A stretch of 12,607 nucleotides of DNA, from the NCBI GenBank assembly GCA_947594335.1, contig CANQEC010000049.1:1-12607 (forward strand), read 5' to 3'. The translations under genes and the position numbers were made by a program. Positions 6,039-12,607 of the stretch are shown one piece after another. The DNA comes from an uncultured Lachnospiraceae bacterium. Its GTDB lineage: Bacteria > Bacillota > Clostridia > Lachnospirales > Lachnospiraceae. The notes below the pieces were generated by a model. That model was given only the letters and a program-made list of their open reading frames with translations, was not told where the DNA came from and made no database searches. Every line of letters starts with the position of its first letter. Positions within the stretch are counted from its first letter, which is position 1.

Positions 6039-7497
6039 ATCATTTGGTGTGAAGCTGTGGCAGTGGTTCGTATTTTTTTCCGCTGCCATATTTTTGATGC
6101 TGTGGCTTCTGCAGATAGTTTTTCTGCAGAGCTTTTATAATGATATGGCGATCCGAAGCGCACGAAGGACGGCAAAGGAGATATCGGAGCATTCCGGGAA
6201 CGCGGATTTTTACAGCGTGATCGACGACGCGGCTGCGAAAAATTCGTTTCTTGTATTTTTGACGGATTCCAAAGGCAGTGTCCTGTACAGCTCCGATGAG
6301 TATAAACGTCTTTACAGCGAAAAGGAACAGAAAGAGGACGGCAAAGAGAATCCCTGGATTTCGTCGGACGCGGTTATGAACTGGGAGAAGGGCGCGCTGC
6401 GGAATTTGCCGTACAGCTATGAGTATCTGACCGGGGAACTGAAGGATTCCGGTGAGGATATCGTCGGCTTTGTGACGGAGGACAATGCGGCTTACGCTGT
6501 GGGAATCCGTCTGGACAATGGAAATATTCTCTGTGTCAGCATGCCTCTCGGCACGGTCGGGGGAACGGTCAGGATCCTGCGGATACAGCTTGTATGGGTT
6601 TCCGTTCTGTCTTTGATCCTGGGCTTTTGCCTTGCCTGGATCATATCGAAAAGATTTGGGAAACCGATCGCCCGGATCGCGGATTCCGCGAAACAGATCG
6701 CCGCGGGCAATTATCACCCGGAGCTTCCGAAGGGATTCTGCCTGGAGCTGGACGAGCTTTCGGATACGCTTGGGGAGACAGCTCTGAGTCTGGAAAAAGC
6801 GAGGAACGCACAGCGGGAATTTCTCGCGAATATCTCCCACGACCTGCGCACCCCTCTCACAATGATAAAGGGATACGCGGAGATGGTGGAGGAAATCTCG
6901 TGGAACGATGAGCAGAAGCGTGAAAATGATCTCGGAATCATCATGCGCGAAGCAGACAGACTGACCGCGCTTGTCAACGAAATACTGGATTTTTCCGCAA
7001 TGCAGGCGGATGCTTTGGCAAAAGAGTATGGAATCCTCGATATCAGCCATGCGGTCAGGGATGTGATCAGCCAGTTTGCGCCTTTTTGTGAAAAAAATGG
7101 TTTTATGATTGAGGAACATATAACAGACAATCTTCTGGCAAACGCCGACGGGGCGCAGATCAGAAGAGTTGTTTACAACTTTATCGATAATGCGGTCAAC
7201 CACACAGACGACAGCAGGAAAATAAGGGTGTCGCTGATGAAAACGGGCGGCAGCGTACGGCTTGAGGTGACAGATTATGGGAAGGGGATTCCGGATGAGG
7301 ATATCCCCTATATATGGGACCGCTATTATACTGCCCGCAGCAGGAAGAACAAAGCGGCCGTGTCAGGTCTGGGGCTGTCGATCGCGAGGGAGATTTTGAC
7401 TGCTCACAAGGCGGAATTTGGGGTTGACAGCAAAGATAACTGCACATTCTGGTTTGAACTGCCCGCGGCGCACAGTGATGCCGGGAACGAAGGGTAG
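6025..7497 (+). CDS. Membrane sensor histidine kinase
   Basis: A 490-residue class I kinase. TM1 is at about 14-36 and TM2 at about 187-207, enclosing a sensor domain of about 150 residues. A HAMP linker follows (208-258), then HisKA with H272 in S-H-D-L-R-T-P-L-T, and the ATP-binding domain with N-box N385-x-x-x-N389, G1 box D417-x-G-K-G and G2 box G448-L-G-L-S. All catalytic motifs are intact. It overlaps the upstream response-regulator gene, its cognate partner. I use ATG 6025; the preceding TTG 6022 is in frame but less likely. The ribosome site is weak (GGGG at 6011-6014), consistent with translational coupling. The sensor domain has Y-S-Y-E-Y-L-T-G at 130-137, echoing the repeat of the secreted protein at 4852. 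The sensed signal is unknown. Confidence 0.95.
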   Translation: MIRRRSFGVKLWQWFVFFSAAIFLMLWLLQIVFLQSFYNDMAIRSARRTAKEISEHSGNADFYSVIDDAAAKNSFLVFLTDSKGSVLYSSDEYKRLYSEKEQKEDGKENPWISSDAVMNWEKGALRNLPYSYEYLTGELKDSGEDIVGFVTEDNAAYAVGIRLDNGNILCVSMPLGTVGGTVRILRIQLVWVSVLSLILGFCLAWIISKRFGKPIARIADSAKQIAAGNYHPELPKGFCLELDELSDTLGETALSLEKARNAQREFLANISHDLRTPLTMIKGYAEMVEEISWNDEQKRENDLGIIMREADRLTALVNEILDFSAMQADALAKEYGILDISHAVRDVISQFAPFCEKNGFMIEEHITDNLLANADGAQIRRVVYNFIDNAVNHTDDSRKIRVSLMKTGGSVRLEVTDYGKGIPDEDIPYIWDRYYTARSRKNKAAVSGLGLSIAREILTAHKAEFGVDSKDNCTFWFELPAAHSDAGNEG

Positions 7498-7512
7498 TTC
7501 TTTCGCAAATAG

Positions 7513-7574
7513 TCGGAAAATGTATCAATAAAATCGGATAATGCAAATTTTGCGGCAAAAGGAAATGGTATGAT
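7513..7574 (+). promoter_or_regulatory. GH78 gene promoter with tandem AraC-type half-sites
   Basis: An extended -10, TGG-TATGAT (7566-7574), has no good TTGACA upstream; TTTTGC at 7548-7553 is the best. Two direct repeats, TCGGAAAATG (7513-7522) and TCGGATAATG (7534-7543), match at 9 of 10 bases and start 21 bp apart, two helical turns. The downstream copy abuts the -35 position, as in class II activation by AraC-family proteins. A near-palindrome GCAAATTTTGC (7543-7553) follows. The same layout recurs at 11885-11946. Confidence 0.55.
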
Positions 7575-7632
7575 TAAAATCGGGTGAAAGTTTAGTAAGA
7601 AATTCTTTTTTATTATGAGAAAGGACAGATCC

Positions 7633-9969
7633 ATGGAACAAAATATAGAGTCGAACTGGATATGGATGTCATCCGATGGATCCTCAGAGGAGTATCCTTA
7701 TATCATGCTGTTCCGAAAGACGATAGACATACAGGGGGTACCGGCCGGCGGCGAGATTCAGATTTCCGCGGATACCAGGTACAAGCTGTATATTAATGAT
7801 AAATTTGTTGAGGCAGGACCGAGCAGGGGAGATCATAACATCTGGTTTTATGATACAATTTCCACAGCGCCCTGGCTGCATCAGGGACCAAATGTGCTGT
7901 CGGCGGTGGTTCTGCGTTATCCAGAGGAACCGGAGAAGGGAAATCACGGAATGTTCCGGACCGCTCTTCCGGGGCTGTATGTGAAGGGATATGTGTCGGA
8001 TGATCTGGGAAAGCGGTATGATTTGTCGGCGGATTCTTCGTGGAAATGCAGGAGGGATGGCAGCGTGGCTTTTGTGCGCGAGGAAAAGCGTTTTGCCCCT
8101 CTGATTATCCATGAGAGAGCGCGGGGGGACCGGGACATATCCGACTGGAAGGACTGCGGATATGATGACAGCGGATGGGAGAAGGCCAGTCCCTACAAAT
8201 GGGATAAATTCCGGTCTGCCCGGTGCCTGGAAAATCCAAAACCGCGCACGATTCCGTTTTTATACCGAAAAAAAAGGAATTTTGAGGGGATCATAAATAT
8301 AAAAAGCTCTCTGTACGGGGGAGAGAAGTGGCTTGCTTTTCTGCATGGGAAGGAAAGCCTTGTGATTCCCGCGAAAAGCGAGGAGATCATCGAGATCGAC
8401 GCAGGGGAGGAGATGACTGGTTATCTGAAGGCGCAGTTTTGCGGCGGAGCCGGTTCAAAAGTATCTTTTCTGTATTCTGAGGCCTATGTGCAGGACGGGG
8501 TGTCGGGACCCGAGAAGGTTCCGGTAAAAGGCGACCGGACTGATACGGTAAACGGACATCTCCAGGGCTACGAAGATCAGTATGCCGTCTGCGGATTTGG
8601 AAGTTTGAATACACCGGAAATTTATGAGCCGTTCTGGTTCCGCACGTTTCGTTTTATACAGCTGCGTATCGCTGCGGGGGAAGAGCCGCTGACGCTGTGC
8701 TCGCTTGATTATGAGGAAACCGGTTACCCTCTTTCGGTGGGGACTTCAGTTGTGACGTCGGATGAGAGCCTGAAACCGGTCTGGGAGATCAGCGAGCGAA
8801 CGCTCCGGCGCTGCATGCATGAAACCTACGAGGACTGTCCGTTTTATGAGCAGCTTCAGTATATCATGGACGCCAGACTGCAGATTCTTTATACCTATAC
8901 GGTTAGTGCGGATGACCGCCTGGCGAGAAAGTGTATAGACGATATGCGGCGCGCGCAGCGGCCGGACGGGCTTTTGAACTGCAGTTATCCGAACTGCAGC
9001 GTCAACGTGATTCCCGGCTTTTCCATCTATTACATTCTGATGGTATATGATCATATGATGTATTTTGGAGACAGCCGTCTGGTCAGTGAACATATGCCTG
9101 TCATTGACCGTGTCCTGAATTTTTTTGACAGCCATCTGGCACCGGAAGGGTATGTGACAAAGATCGGAGGGCGGAACCAAAAAGGTTATTTCTGGTCGTT
9201 TATTGACTGGGCAAAGGAGTGGAACGACACGGACGGGATGCCGCCGGCAGGTCTTCGCGGATCTCTTACGATGGAAAGTCTTCTGTATATTTACGGACTG
9301 CAGCATGCCGCGAAGCTTGCGGATTATCTGGGCCGCGCGGAGACTGCCGGGGATTACCGCACGCGGGCCGAAAAGGTGCGGCAGGCGGTTATGGAATATT
9401 GCACCGGGAAAAACGGAATGCTTCAGGACTCCCCGGGAGTGGAGGAGTACAGCCAGCACTGTCAGGTGTTCGGGATTCTGACAGGTACGATTGGTGTGGA
9501 GGAAGGGCGGAAAATTCTTCTTGAAACCGTTCATGATAAAAGTTACACACAGTGTACCGTGGCCATGAGCTTTTACCTGTTCCGCGCGCTGGAACAGACA
9601 GGACTGTACAAGTATACGAATCAGTACTGGAATGTGTGGAGAAGGATGATCGACAATCACTGCACCACCTGTGTGGAATCCGAGGCATACGCGAGAAGCG
9701 AATGTCACGCCTGGGGATCTCTTATCCTGTATGAGCTTCCGAGCGTGACTCTCGGGGTCCGTCCGGCAGAGCCCGGATACAGGAAAGTGAAAATCGCGCC
9801 GGTACCCGGATATCTGACAGGCGCTTCGGGGAAGGTGCGGACGCCGATAGGAGATGTGAAAGTATCGTGGAAGCTTGCGGATCCGGGATCGTCTCCGCGG
9901 AAATCAGACCAGGGAAGACTGCAGGTGGAATACTGTCTTCCGGACGGCGCGGAGGCTGTCTTTGACTGA
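7633..9969 (+). CDS. GH78-like alpha-L-rhamnosidase family glycoside hydrolase (intracellular)
   Basis: A 778-residue protein without a signal peptide. The N-terminal part (about 20-110) has the family's beta-sandwich features: F-R-K-T-I, then D-T-R-Y-K-L-Y-I-N and G-P-N-V-L. A second beta domain follows, then the six-hairpin (alpha/alpha)6 barrel from about 370. The barrel contains D401-C-P, E406 and D413, spaced like D567, E572 and D579 of Bacillus RhaB as I remember it, where the glutamate is the general acid. The usual Q-R-D-E-x-x-G-W surroundings are changed to F-Y-E-Q-L-Q-Y, so substrate use may differ. S-E-C-H-A-W-G-S (689-696) and a C-terminal beta domain complete the fold. ATG 7633 is chosen over 7615 because AAAGGAC lies just before it. 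It would act in the cytoplasm on imported rhamnosides or related sugars; specificity is unproven. Confidence 0.85.
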   Translation: MEQNIESNWIWMSSDGSSEEYPYIMLFRKTIDIQGVPAGGEIQISADTRYKLYINDKFVEAGPSRGDHNIWFYDTISTAPWLHQGPNVLSAVVLRYPEEPEKGNHGMFRTALPGLYVKGYVSDDLGKRYDLSADSSWKCRRDGSVAFVREEKRFAPLIIHERARGDRDISDWKDCGYDDSGWEKASPYKWDKFRSARCLENPKPRTIPFLYRKKRNFEGIINIKSSLYGGEKWLAFLHGKESLVIPAKSEEIIEIDAGEEMTGYLKAQFCGGAGSKVSFLYSEAYVQDGVSGPEKVPVKGDRTDTVNGHLQGYEDQYAVCGFGSLNTPEIYEPFWFRTFRFIQLRIAAGEEPLTLCSLDYEETGYPLSVGTSVVTSDESLKPVWEISERTLRRCMHETYEDCPFYEQLQYIMDARLQILYTYTVSADDRLARKCIDDMRRAQRPDGLLNCSYPNCSVNVIPGFSIYYILMVYDHMMYFGDSRLVSEHMPVIDRVLNFFDSHLAPEGYVTKIGGRNQKGYFWSFIDWAKEWNDTDGMPPAGLRGSLTMESLLYIYGLQHAAKLADYLGRAETAGDYRTRAEKVRQAVMEYCTGKNGMLQDSPGVEEYSQHCQVFGILTGTIGVEEGRKILLETVHDKSYTQCTVAMSFYLFRALEQTGLYKYTNQYWNVWRRMIDNHCTTCVESEAYARSECHAWGSLILYELPSVTLGVRPAEPGYRKVKIAPVPGYLTGASGKVRTPIGDVKVSWKLADPGSSPRKSDQGRLQVEYCLPDGAEAVFD

Positions 9970-9988
9970 GGTGTTTCAGAAGGGAAAA

Positions 9989-10026
9989 GAAGATCCTGAT
10001 TTGTTTAAGAAGAATACAGGATTTTT
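9989..10026 (+). terminator. Weak terminator-like hairpin after the GH78 gene
   Basis: Bases 9989-9998 can pair with 10017-10026 (ATCCTG/CAGGAT core plus A-U and G-U pairs) around an 18-base loop, with the T-run partly inside the stem. It may attenuate rather than stop transcription, so the regulator gene at 10081 could still be partly cotranscribed. Confidence 0.3.
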
Positions 10027-10080
10027 CGGGCATGACGCGGACAGGCAGTGAAGTAATTTCCGCAGGATAGGTGGGGACAT

Positions 10081-11679
10081 ATGAATCTTTTGATTGTGGA
10101 TAATGAGAGAAGTGCAATACAGGAGACAGAGGCCATACTGAAACTGCCAGGTTCAGGCATCAGCCGGTGTTTCGGCGCGGCGGGTATAGAAGAAGCGAAG
10201 ACCCTGATTTTAAAACAGGGTATTGATATTCTGCTTGTAAGCGTTGAACTGCCGGATGGTTCAGGGCTGGAGCTTGCCCGGTGGATCCGGAAGGAAAGGC
10301 TGGATATGGCCTGTATCTTTATGAGCAGCCGTGCGGATTTTTCCAGCGTACAGCAGGCGATGGAGCTTGGAGGAAAAGGATTTCTTCTGAAACCTCTGGA
10401 AGCCGGAAAACTGCGGGAGATTCTTGAAAGGGTAATCCGCGAGCGGCGTGAATATCAGAATATGCGCGCGAAAATCCGTGTGTATGAGGCGAACGAACGG
10501 CGGATCGTGAGGGATTTCTGGAAAGATCTGTTTTACGAGAATACGTCCTCCGAGCGCGAGGCGATTGAGCACCAGATCGAAAAGCTTCATCTGAGCATCA
10601 ATCCGGACTGGTCGTTCGGCGTGGTGCTTTTGATGGTGAGAACCTGGCGCGCCGAGGAGTACGGGCGGCTGGATCGGTTTGTAATCCATAATGTCGCGCA
10701 GGAGCTGTTTGAGATGACGGTGTCGGAAGCGGCAGACTGGCAGGACGTGATACAGTTTGGCGAGAGATCGCAGATCGCGATCTGCGGAGCCGGGGACGGC
10801 GGCGAACTTTTTGAGCTGTGCAGGAAATTTGCCGTTCAGTATACAAAGATGATCCGGAAATATGCGGATGTGAAACTGATTGCCTATGTGGGAAAGACAG
10901 TTCCGATCGAGGATGTGGCGGAGGAGATGGAGAGTCTGCTGTTTATGGACAGCCAGCATCTGGAGGATCACGGAGTCGTTCTCTATACGGAGGCGGAAAA
11001 TCTGGTGCGGCTGGATTTTGGCGCAGGCGATAAGTTTGGAAGATGGTCGCAGATCCTCTGCGGCGGGAAGATCCCGAAAGTGCGCCAGGATCTCTTTGAT
11101 TACCTTGACGAGCTGGACGTGGGCGGCGGTTTGAACAAGCGGCAGTTTTATTATTTCCATACCCGATATCTGGAGATGCTGTCAAAATACGCGCAGGAGC
11201 ATAAGATCGCACTGAGCCGTCTGACGGAGAAGCCAGAGGACGCCGTCTGTTTTGAGAACGCGACGAGGAACATACATAGTATGAAACGGTGGATTGACTG
11301 TTCGCTGGAACAGTTGGAGGAGATGGCCGGGAGCGACGATATGGATCTGGGTCCGGTGGAGGCGACCGTGAAATATATAAGAGATCACCTGTCGGACGCG
11401 CTGGAAATGCAGGAGATCGCGGACAATGTTCATTTTAATCAGGATTATCTGACGCGCATATTCCGGAGGAAGATGAATGTTTCCGTCAAGAGCTACATCG
11501 TCGCCTGCAGAATGGAGAAAGCACGGCTGCTTCTGGAATCCACGGATCTTCCGATCACGGAAGTGGCGTATCAGGTGGGTTATTACAACTATACGAGTTT
11601 CAATCGGGCCTTTAAAAAGCAGTTTGAGGAGTCGCCGCAGTCGTTCCGGCAGAGGACGGAGGCTGTGTCGGTGGAGTAA
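10081..11679 (+). CDS. YesN-type AraC-family response regulator with degenerate receiver
   Basis: A 532-residue cytoplasmic regulator. Residues 1-120 form a receiver-like fold with D7-N8-E9, S82-S83 and K104 in L-L-K-P-L. The phosphoacceptor position is S54 (L-L-V-S-V-E-L-P-D-G), where active members have Asp, and the second acidic residue is N8. The middle (about 130-425) is a long helical or unrecognised region typical of YesN proteins. Residues 430-525 hold two AraC helix-turn-helix motifs (L-E-M-Q-E-I-A-D-N-V... and I-T-E-V-A-Y-Q-V-G-Y-Y-N-Y-T-S-F-N-R-A-F-K). No YesM kinase is adjacent. It lies between two glycosidase genes whose promoters share tandem half-sites, so it is the prime candidate activator of both. 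AGGTGGGG precedes the ATG closely. Confidence 0.92.
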   Translation: MNLLIVDNERSAIQETEAILKLPGSGISRCFGAAGIEEAKTLILKQGIDILLVSVELPDGSGLELARWIRKERLDMACIFMSSRADFSSVQQAMELGGKGFLLKPLEAGKLREILERVIRERREYQNMRAKIRVYEANERRIVRDFWKDLFYENTSSEREAIEHQIEKLHLSINPDWSFGVVLLMVRTWRAEEYGRLDRFVIHNVAQELFEMTVSEAADWQDVIQFGERSQIAICGAGDGGELFELCRKFAVQYTKMIRKYADVKLIAYVGKTVPIEDVAEEMESLLFMDSQHLEDHGVVLYTEAENLVRLDFGAGDKFGRWSQILCGGKIPKVRQDLFDYLDELDVGGGLNKRQFYYFHTRYLEMLSKYAQEHKIALSRLTEKPEDAVCFENATRNIHSMKRWIDCSLEQLEEMAGSDDMDLGPVEATVKYIRDHLSDALEMQEIADNVHFNQDYLTRIFRRKMNVSVKSYIVACRMEKARLLLESTDLPITEVAYQVGYYNYTSFNRAFKKQFEESPQSFRQRTEAVSVE

Positions 11680-11884
11680 GTATGGGCAGGGACCTGCGCA
11701 GGTGCCGCTGGCGTGACTGGTAAAAGCTGTGTCGGAGAGGCCGCGGCATGTCTGGAGCGGTGGAAAAGATGGGGACATTGTGGAATGCTGCTGCCTGAAA
11801 GGAAACAGAGATCATTTTGAGCAGAAATTCCGGGGACAAGTGATGAGAGGAACTGCCGCCGGATGCGGAAAACAACAGGGAAAG

Positions 11885-11946
11885 TCGGAAAAGGGAAAGT
11901 CCAGGTAGGATTTTCCCTTTTTTGACGGGAGGGAATTTTTTATAAT
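11885..11946 (+). promoter_or_regulatory. Promoter of the second glycosidase gene with matching half-sites
   Basis: TATAAT (11941-11946) is a perfect -10 box without a well-spaced -35; TTTTGA at 11920-11925 occupies the same relative place as TTTTGC in the GH78 promoter. TCGGAAAAGG (11885-11894) begins exactly 56 bp before the -10, as does TCGGAAAATG in the other promoter. TAGGATTTTC begins 21 bp later (11906). AGTCGGAAAA is identical between the two promoters. The sites overlap the terminator stem. Confidence 0.5.
11889..11923 (+). terminator. Intrinsic terminator of the AraC-type regulator gene
   Basis: AAAAGGGAAA (11889-11898) pairs with TTTCCCTTTT (11912-11921) around a 13-base loop, ending in a run of six T (11918-11923). 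It lies about 210 bp after the regulator stop, so the regulator transcript would have a long 3' tail. The stem is A-U rich, with three G-C pairs. Confidence 0.7.
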
Positions 11947-12047
11947 AAACATACAGAAACAAGTTCCGCGGACGGTGAGTCGTCATGTGGCCGCGGCATG
12001 AAGCAGAGAGCGATAAAGCTGCCGATTAAAAAGTATGGAAAAAGAAG

Positions 12048-12054
12048 AAGGAGG
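12048..12054 (+). promoter_or_regulatory. Ribosome binding site that sets a TTG start
   Basis: AAGGAGG is followed after 8 bases by TTG at 12063, which opens the glycosidase frame. No in-frame ATG lies nearer than about codon 33, inside conserved-looking sequence, so TTG is the best start. Confidence 0.8.
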
Positions 12055-12062
12055 TTTTCATT

Positions 12063-12607
12063 TTGGCACATGAACGTTTTTATGGAGTAGGAGAACCATT
12101 GATCCAGAGGGAAGAGGATACGAAGATTCCGGCTGCCGCTTACCTGGATCTGGTCAAGGGGATGGGGTGCAATGCGTACCGTTCCTGGATGCACATCACG
12201 GATATCCTGATCGATCCGGTGACGCCGAATGAGAAGGTCGTAAAGAGGCATCAGGAGCTTTTGAACCGCGCGGCAGAGCTCGACATTGAGGTTACCGGCA
12301 TGAGCCATGAGTGGTTTCTGCCCGAAGGGTGTAAACAGAGAAAAGGACATGCGGTTCCTGCAAGGGATCTGACGCCGGGAAGCGCCTACATGAAGACACT
12401 GGAAATGCTTGAGGAGTCGTGGTGCACGATGGCGAAGCTGTTCCCGCAGGTGGCGATCTGGGAGGTAGGCAATGAGTGGAATTTGAACGCGTTCCTGCAT
12501 CCGGACGGATTTTTGGACAGCGATATGAGTCATCCGTTCACGGCGGACGAGAAGATGGATATCGCGGTGGATCTCCAGTATTTTTCGGCGAAAGGAGTGC
12601 GCAGAGG
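12063..12607 (+). CDS. Clan GH-A glycoside hydrolase, N-terminal part (runs off the window)
   Basis: The first 181 codons of an open frame that continues past the end; it starts with TTG. There is no signal peptide, so the enzyme is probably cytoplasmic. The pattern fits the first half of a (beta/alpha)8 barrel: G-C-N-A-Y-R-S-W-M-H near residues 36-45 (strand with active-site aromatic and histidine), V-T-G-M-S-H-E-W-F, and W-E-V-G-N-E-W-N with N137-E138. This is the Asn-Glu pair on strand 4 that supplies the acid/base in clan GH-A enzymes (GH2, GH5, GH39, GH42 and others). The nucleophile Glu on strand 7 would lie beyond the window, so the family cannot be assigned. It is downstream of the AraC-type regulator, separated by a terminator and its own promoter, and probably belongs to the same sugar-use regulon as the GH78 gene. 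Confidence 0.8.
   Translation, partial: MAHERFYGVGEPLIQREEDTKIPAAAYLDLVKGMGCNAYRSWMHITDILIDPVTPNEKVVKRHQELLNRAAELDIEVTGMSHEWFLPEGCKQRKGHAVPARDLTPGSAYMKTLEMLEESWCTMAKLFPQVAIWEVGNEWNLNAFLHPDGFLDSDMSHPFTADEKMDIAVDLQYFSAKGVRR

Larger units (their letters stand above)
11680..12062 (+). other. 383-bp intergenic region with terminator and promoter
   Basis: No gene is supported. In order it holds a perfect 12-bp palindrome ACCTGCGCAGGT (11692-11703) just after the regulator stop, a 12-mer GGCCGCGGCATG (11739-11750), an intrinsic terminator (11889-11923), a TATAAT box (11941-11946), TCCGCGGA (11964-11971), a second GGCCGCGGCATG (11989-12000), and the ribosome site of the next gene. Bases 11751-11880 show nothing recognisable. 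Confidence 0.6.

Noticed and set aside
6040..7203. A 387-codon open frame on the minus strand
   Set aside because: It is antisense to a complete histidine kinase with all motifs, and its translation has no recognisable domain; it is a shadow of GC-rich codons.
8746..9708. A 320-codon minus-strand frame
   Set aside because: It lies inside the GH78-like gene in antisense, and its composition (rich in H, R, P) is typical of a shadow frame.
10261..11160. A 299-codon minus-strand frame
   Set aside because: It is antisense to the AraC-type regulator, with no domain or ribosome site supporting it.
11922..11927. TTGACG as -35 for the TATAAT box at 11941
   Set aside because: The spacer is only 13 bp, too short for a normal sigma-A promoter.
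11940..12533. A 197-codon minus-strand frame at the right end
   Set aside because: The plus strand here carries a glycosidase frame with a strong ribosome site and the clan GH-A N-E motif; the minus frame has neither.
1..12607. CRISPR arrays, insertion sequences, tRNA or rRNA genes
   Set aside because: Reading the window, I found no spaced direct repeats of CRISPR type, no transposase-like protein and no tRNA cloverleaf; the repeats seen are coding linkers within one gene.

Overview
The window reads as chromosome from an anaerobic Firmicute, most likely a gut Lachnospiraceae-type Clostridia. The reasons are strong AGGAGG-type ribosome sites, an ECF sigma/anti-sigma pair with a TGCAAC-type promoter, a YesN-like AraC response regulator, an intracellular GH78-type enzyme beside another glycosidase, and GC near 55% in most genes. 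The genus is not determined. All supported genes are on the + strand. Long minus-strand frames are shadows of these genes.

Region 1 (3-1627) is a compact, overlapping three-gene unit: an XRE/Cro repressor, an ImmA/IrrE-family zinc peptidase and a PIN-domain predicted ribonuclease. It is visibly lower in GC (about 42-52% in lines counted by hand) than the rest and looks like an accessory toxin-antitoxin or stress-response cassette. Its start may be complete at base 3, but the upstream side is cut off.

Region 2 (1770-4482) is an ECF sigma factor with a good candidate autoregulatory promoter, followed by an unusually large one-pass membrane protein that is probably its anti-sigma factor. The extracytoplasmic part carries a hexapeptide repeat tract and a 96-bp in-frame duplication.

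Region 3 (4483-7497) holds a 369-bp intergenic region, a small secreted protein with three copies of a YSY..G..RG motif, two strong RNA hairpins, and an OmpR-type two-component system whose two genes overlap. The kinase sensor domain contains a short segment resembling the secreted motif.

Region 4 (7498-12607) is a carbohydrate-use block: a GH78-like alpha-L-rhamnosidase family enzyme, a YesN-type AraC regulator whose receiver lacks the phosphoacceptor aspartate, a terminator, and the start of a clan GH-A glycoside hydrolase that runs off the end and begins with TTG. The promoters of the two glycosidase genes share one layout: two half-sites 21 bp apart, with the first exactly 56 bp upstream of the -10 box in both cases. 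This fits activation of both by one AraC-type protein, plausibly the one encoded between them. This shared promoter grammar plus a degenerate receiver is, to my reading, the most interesting system here. The secreted-repeat protein/two-component locus is second.
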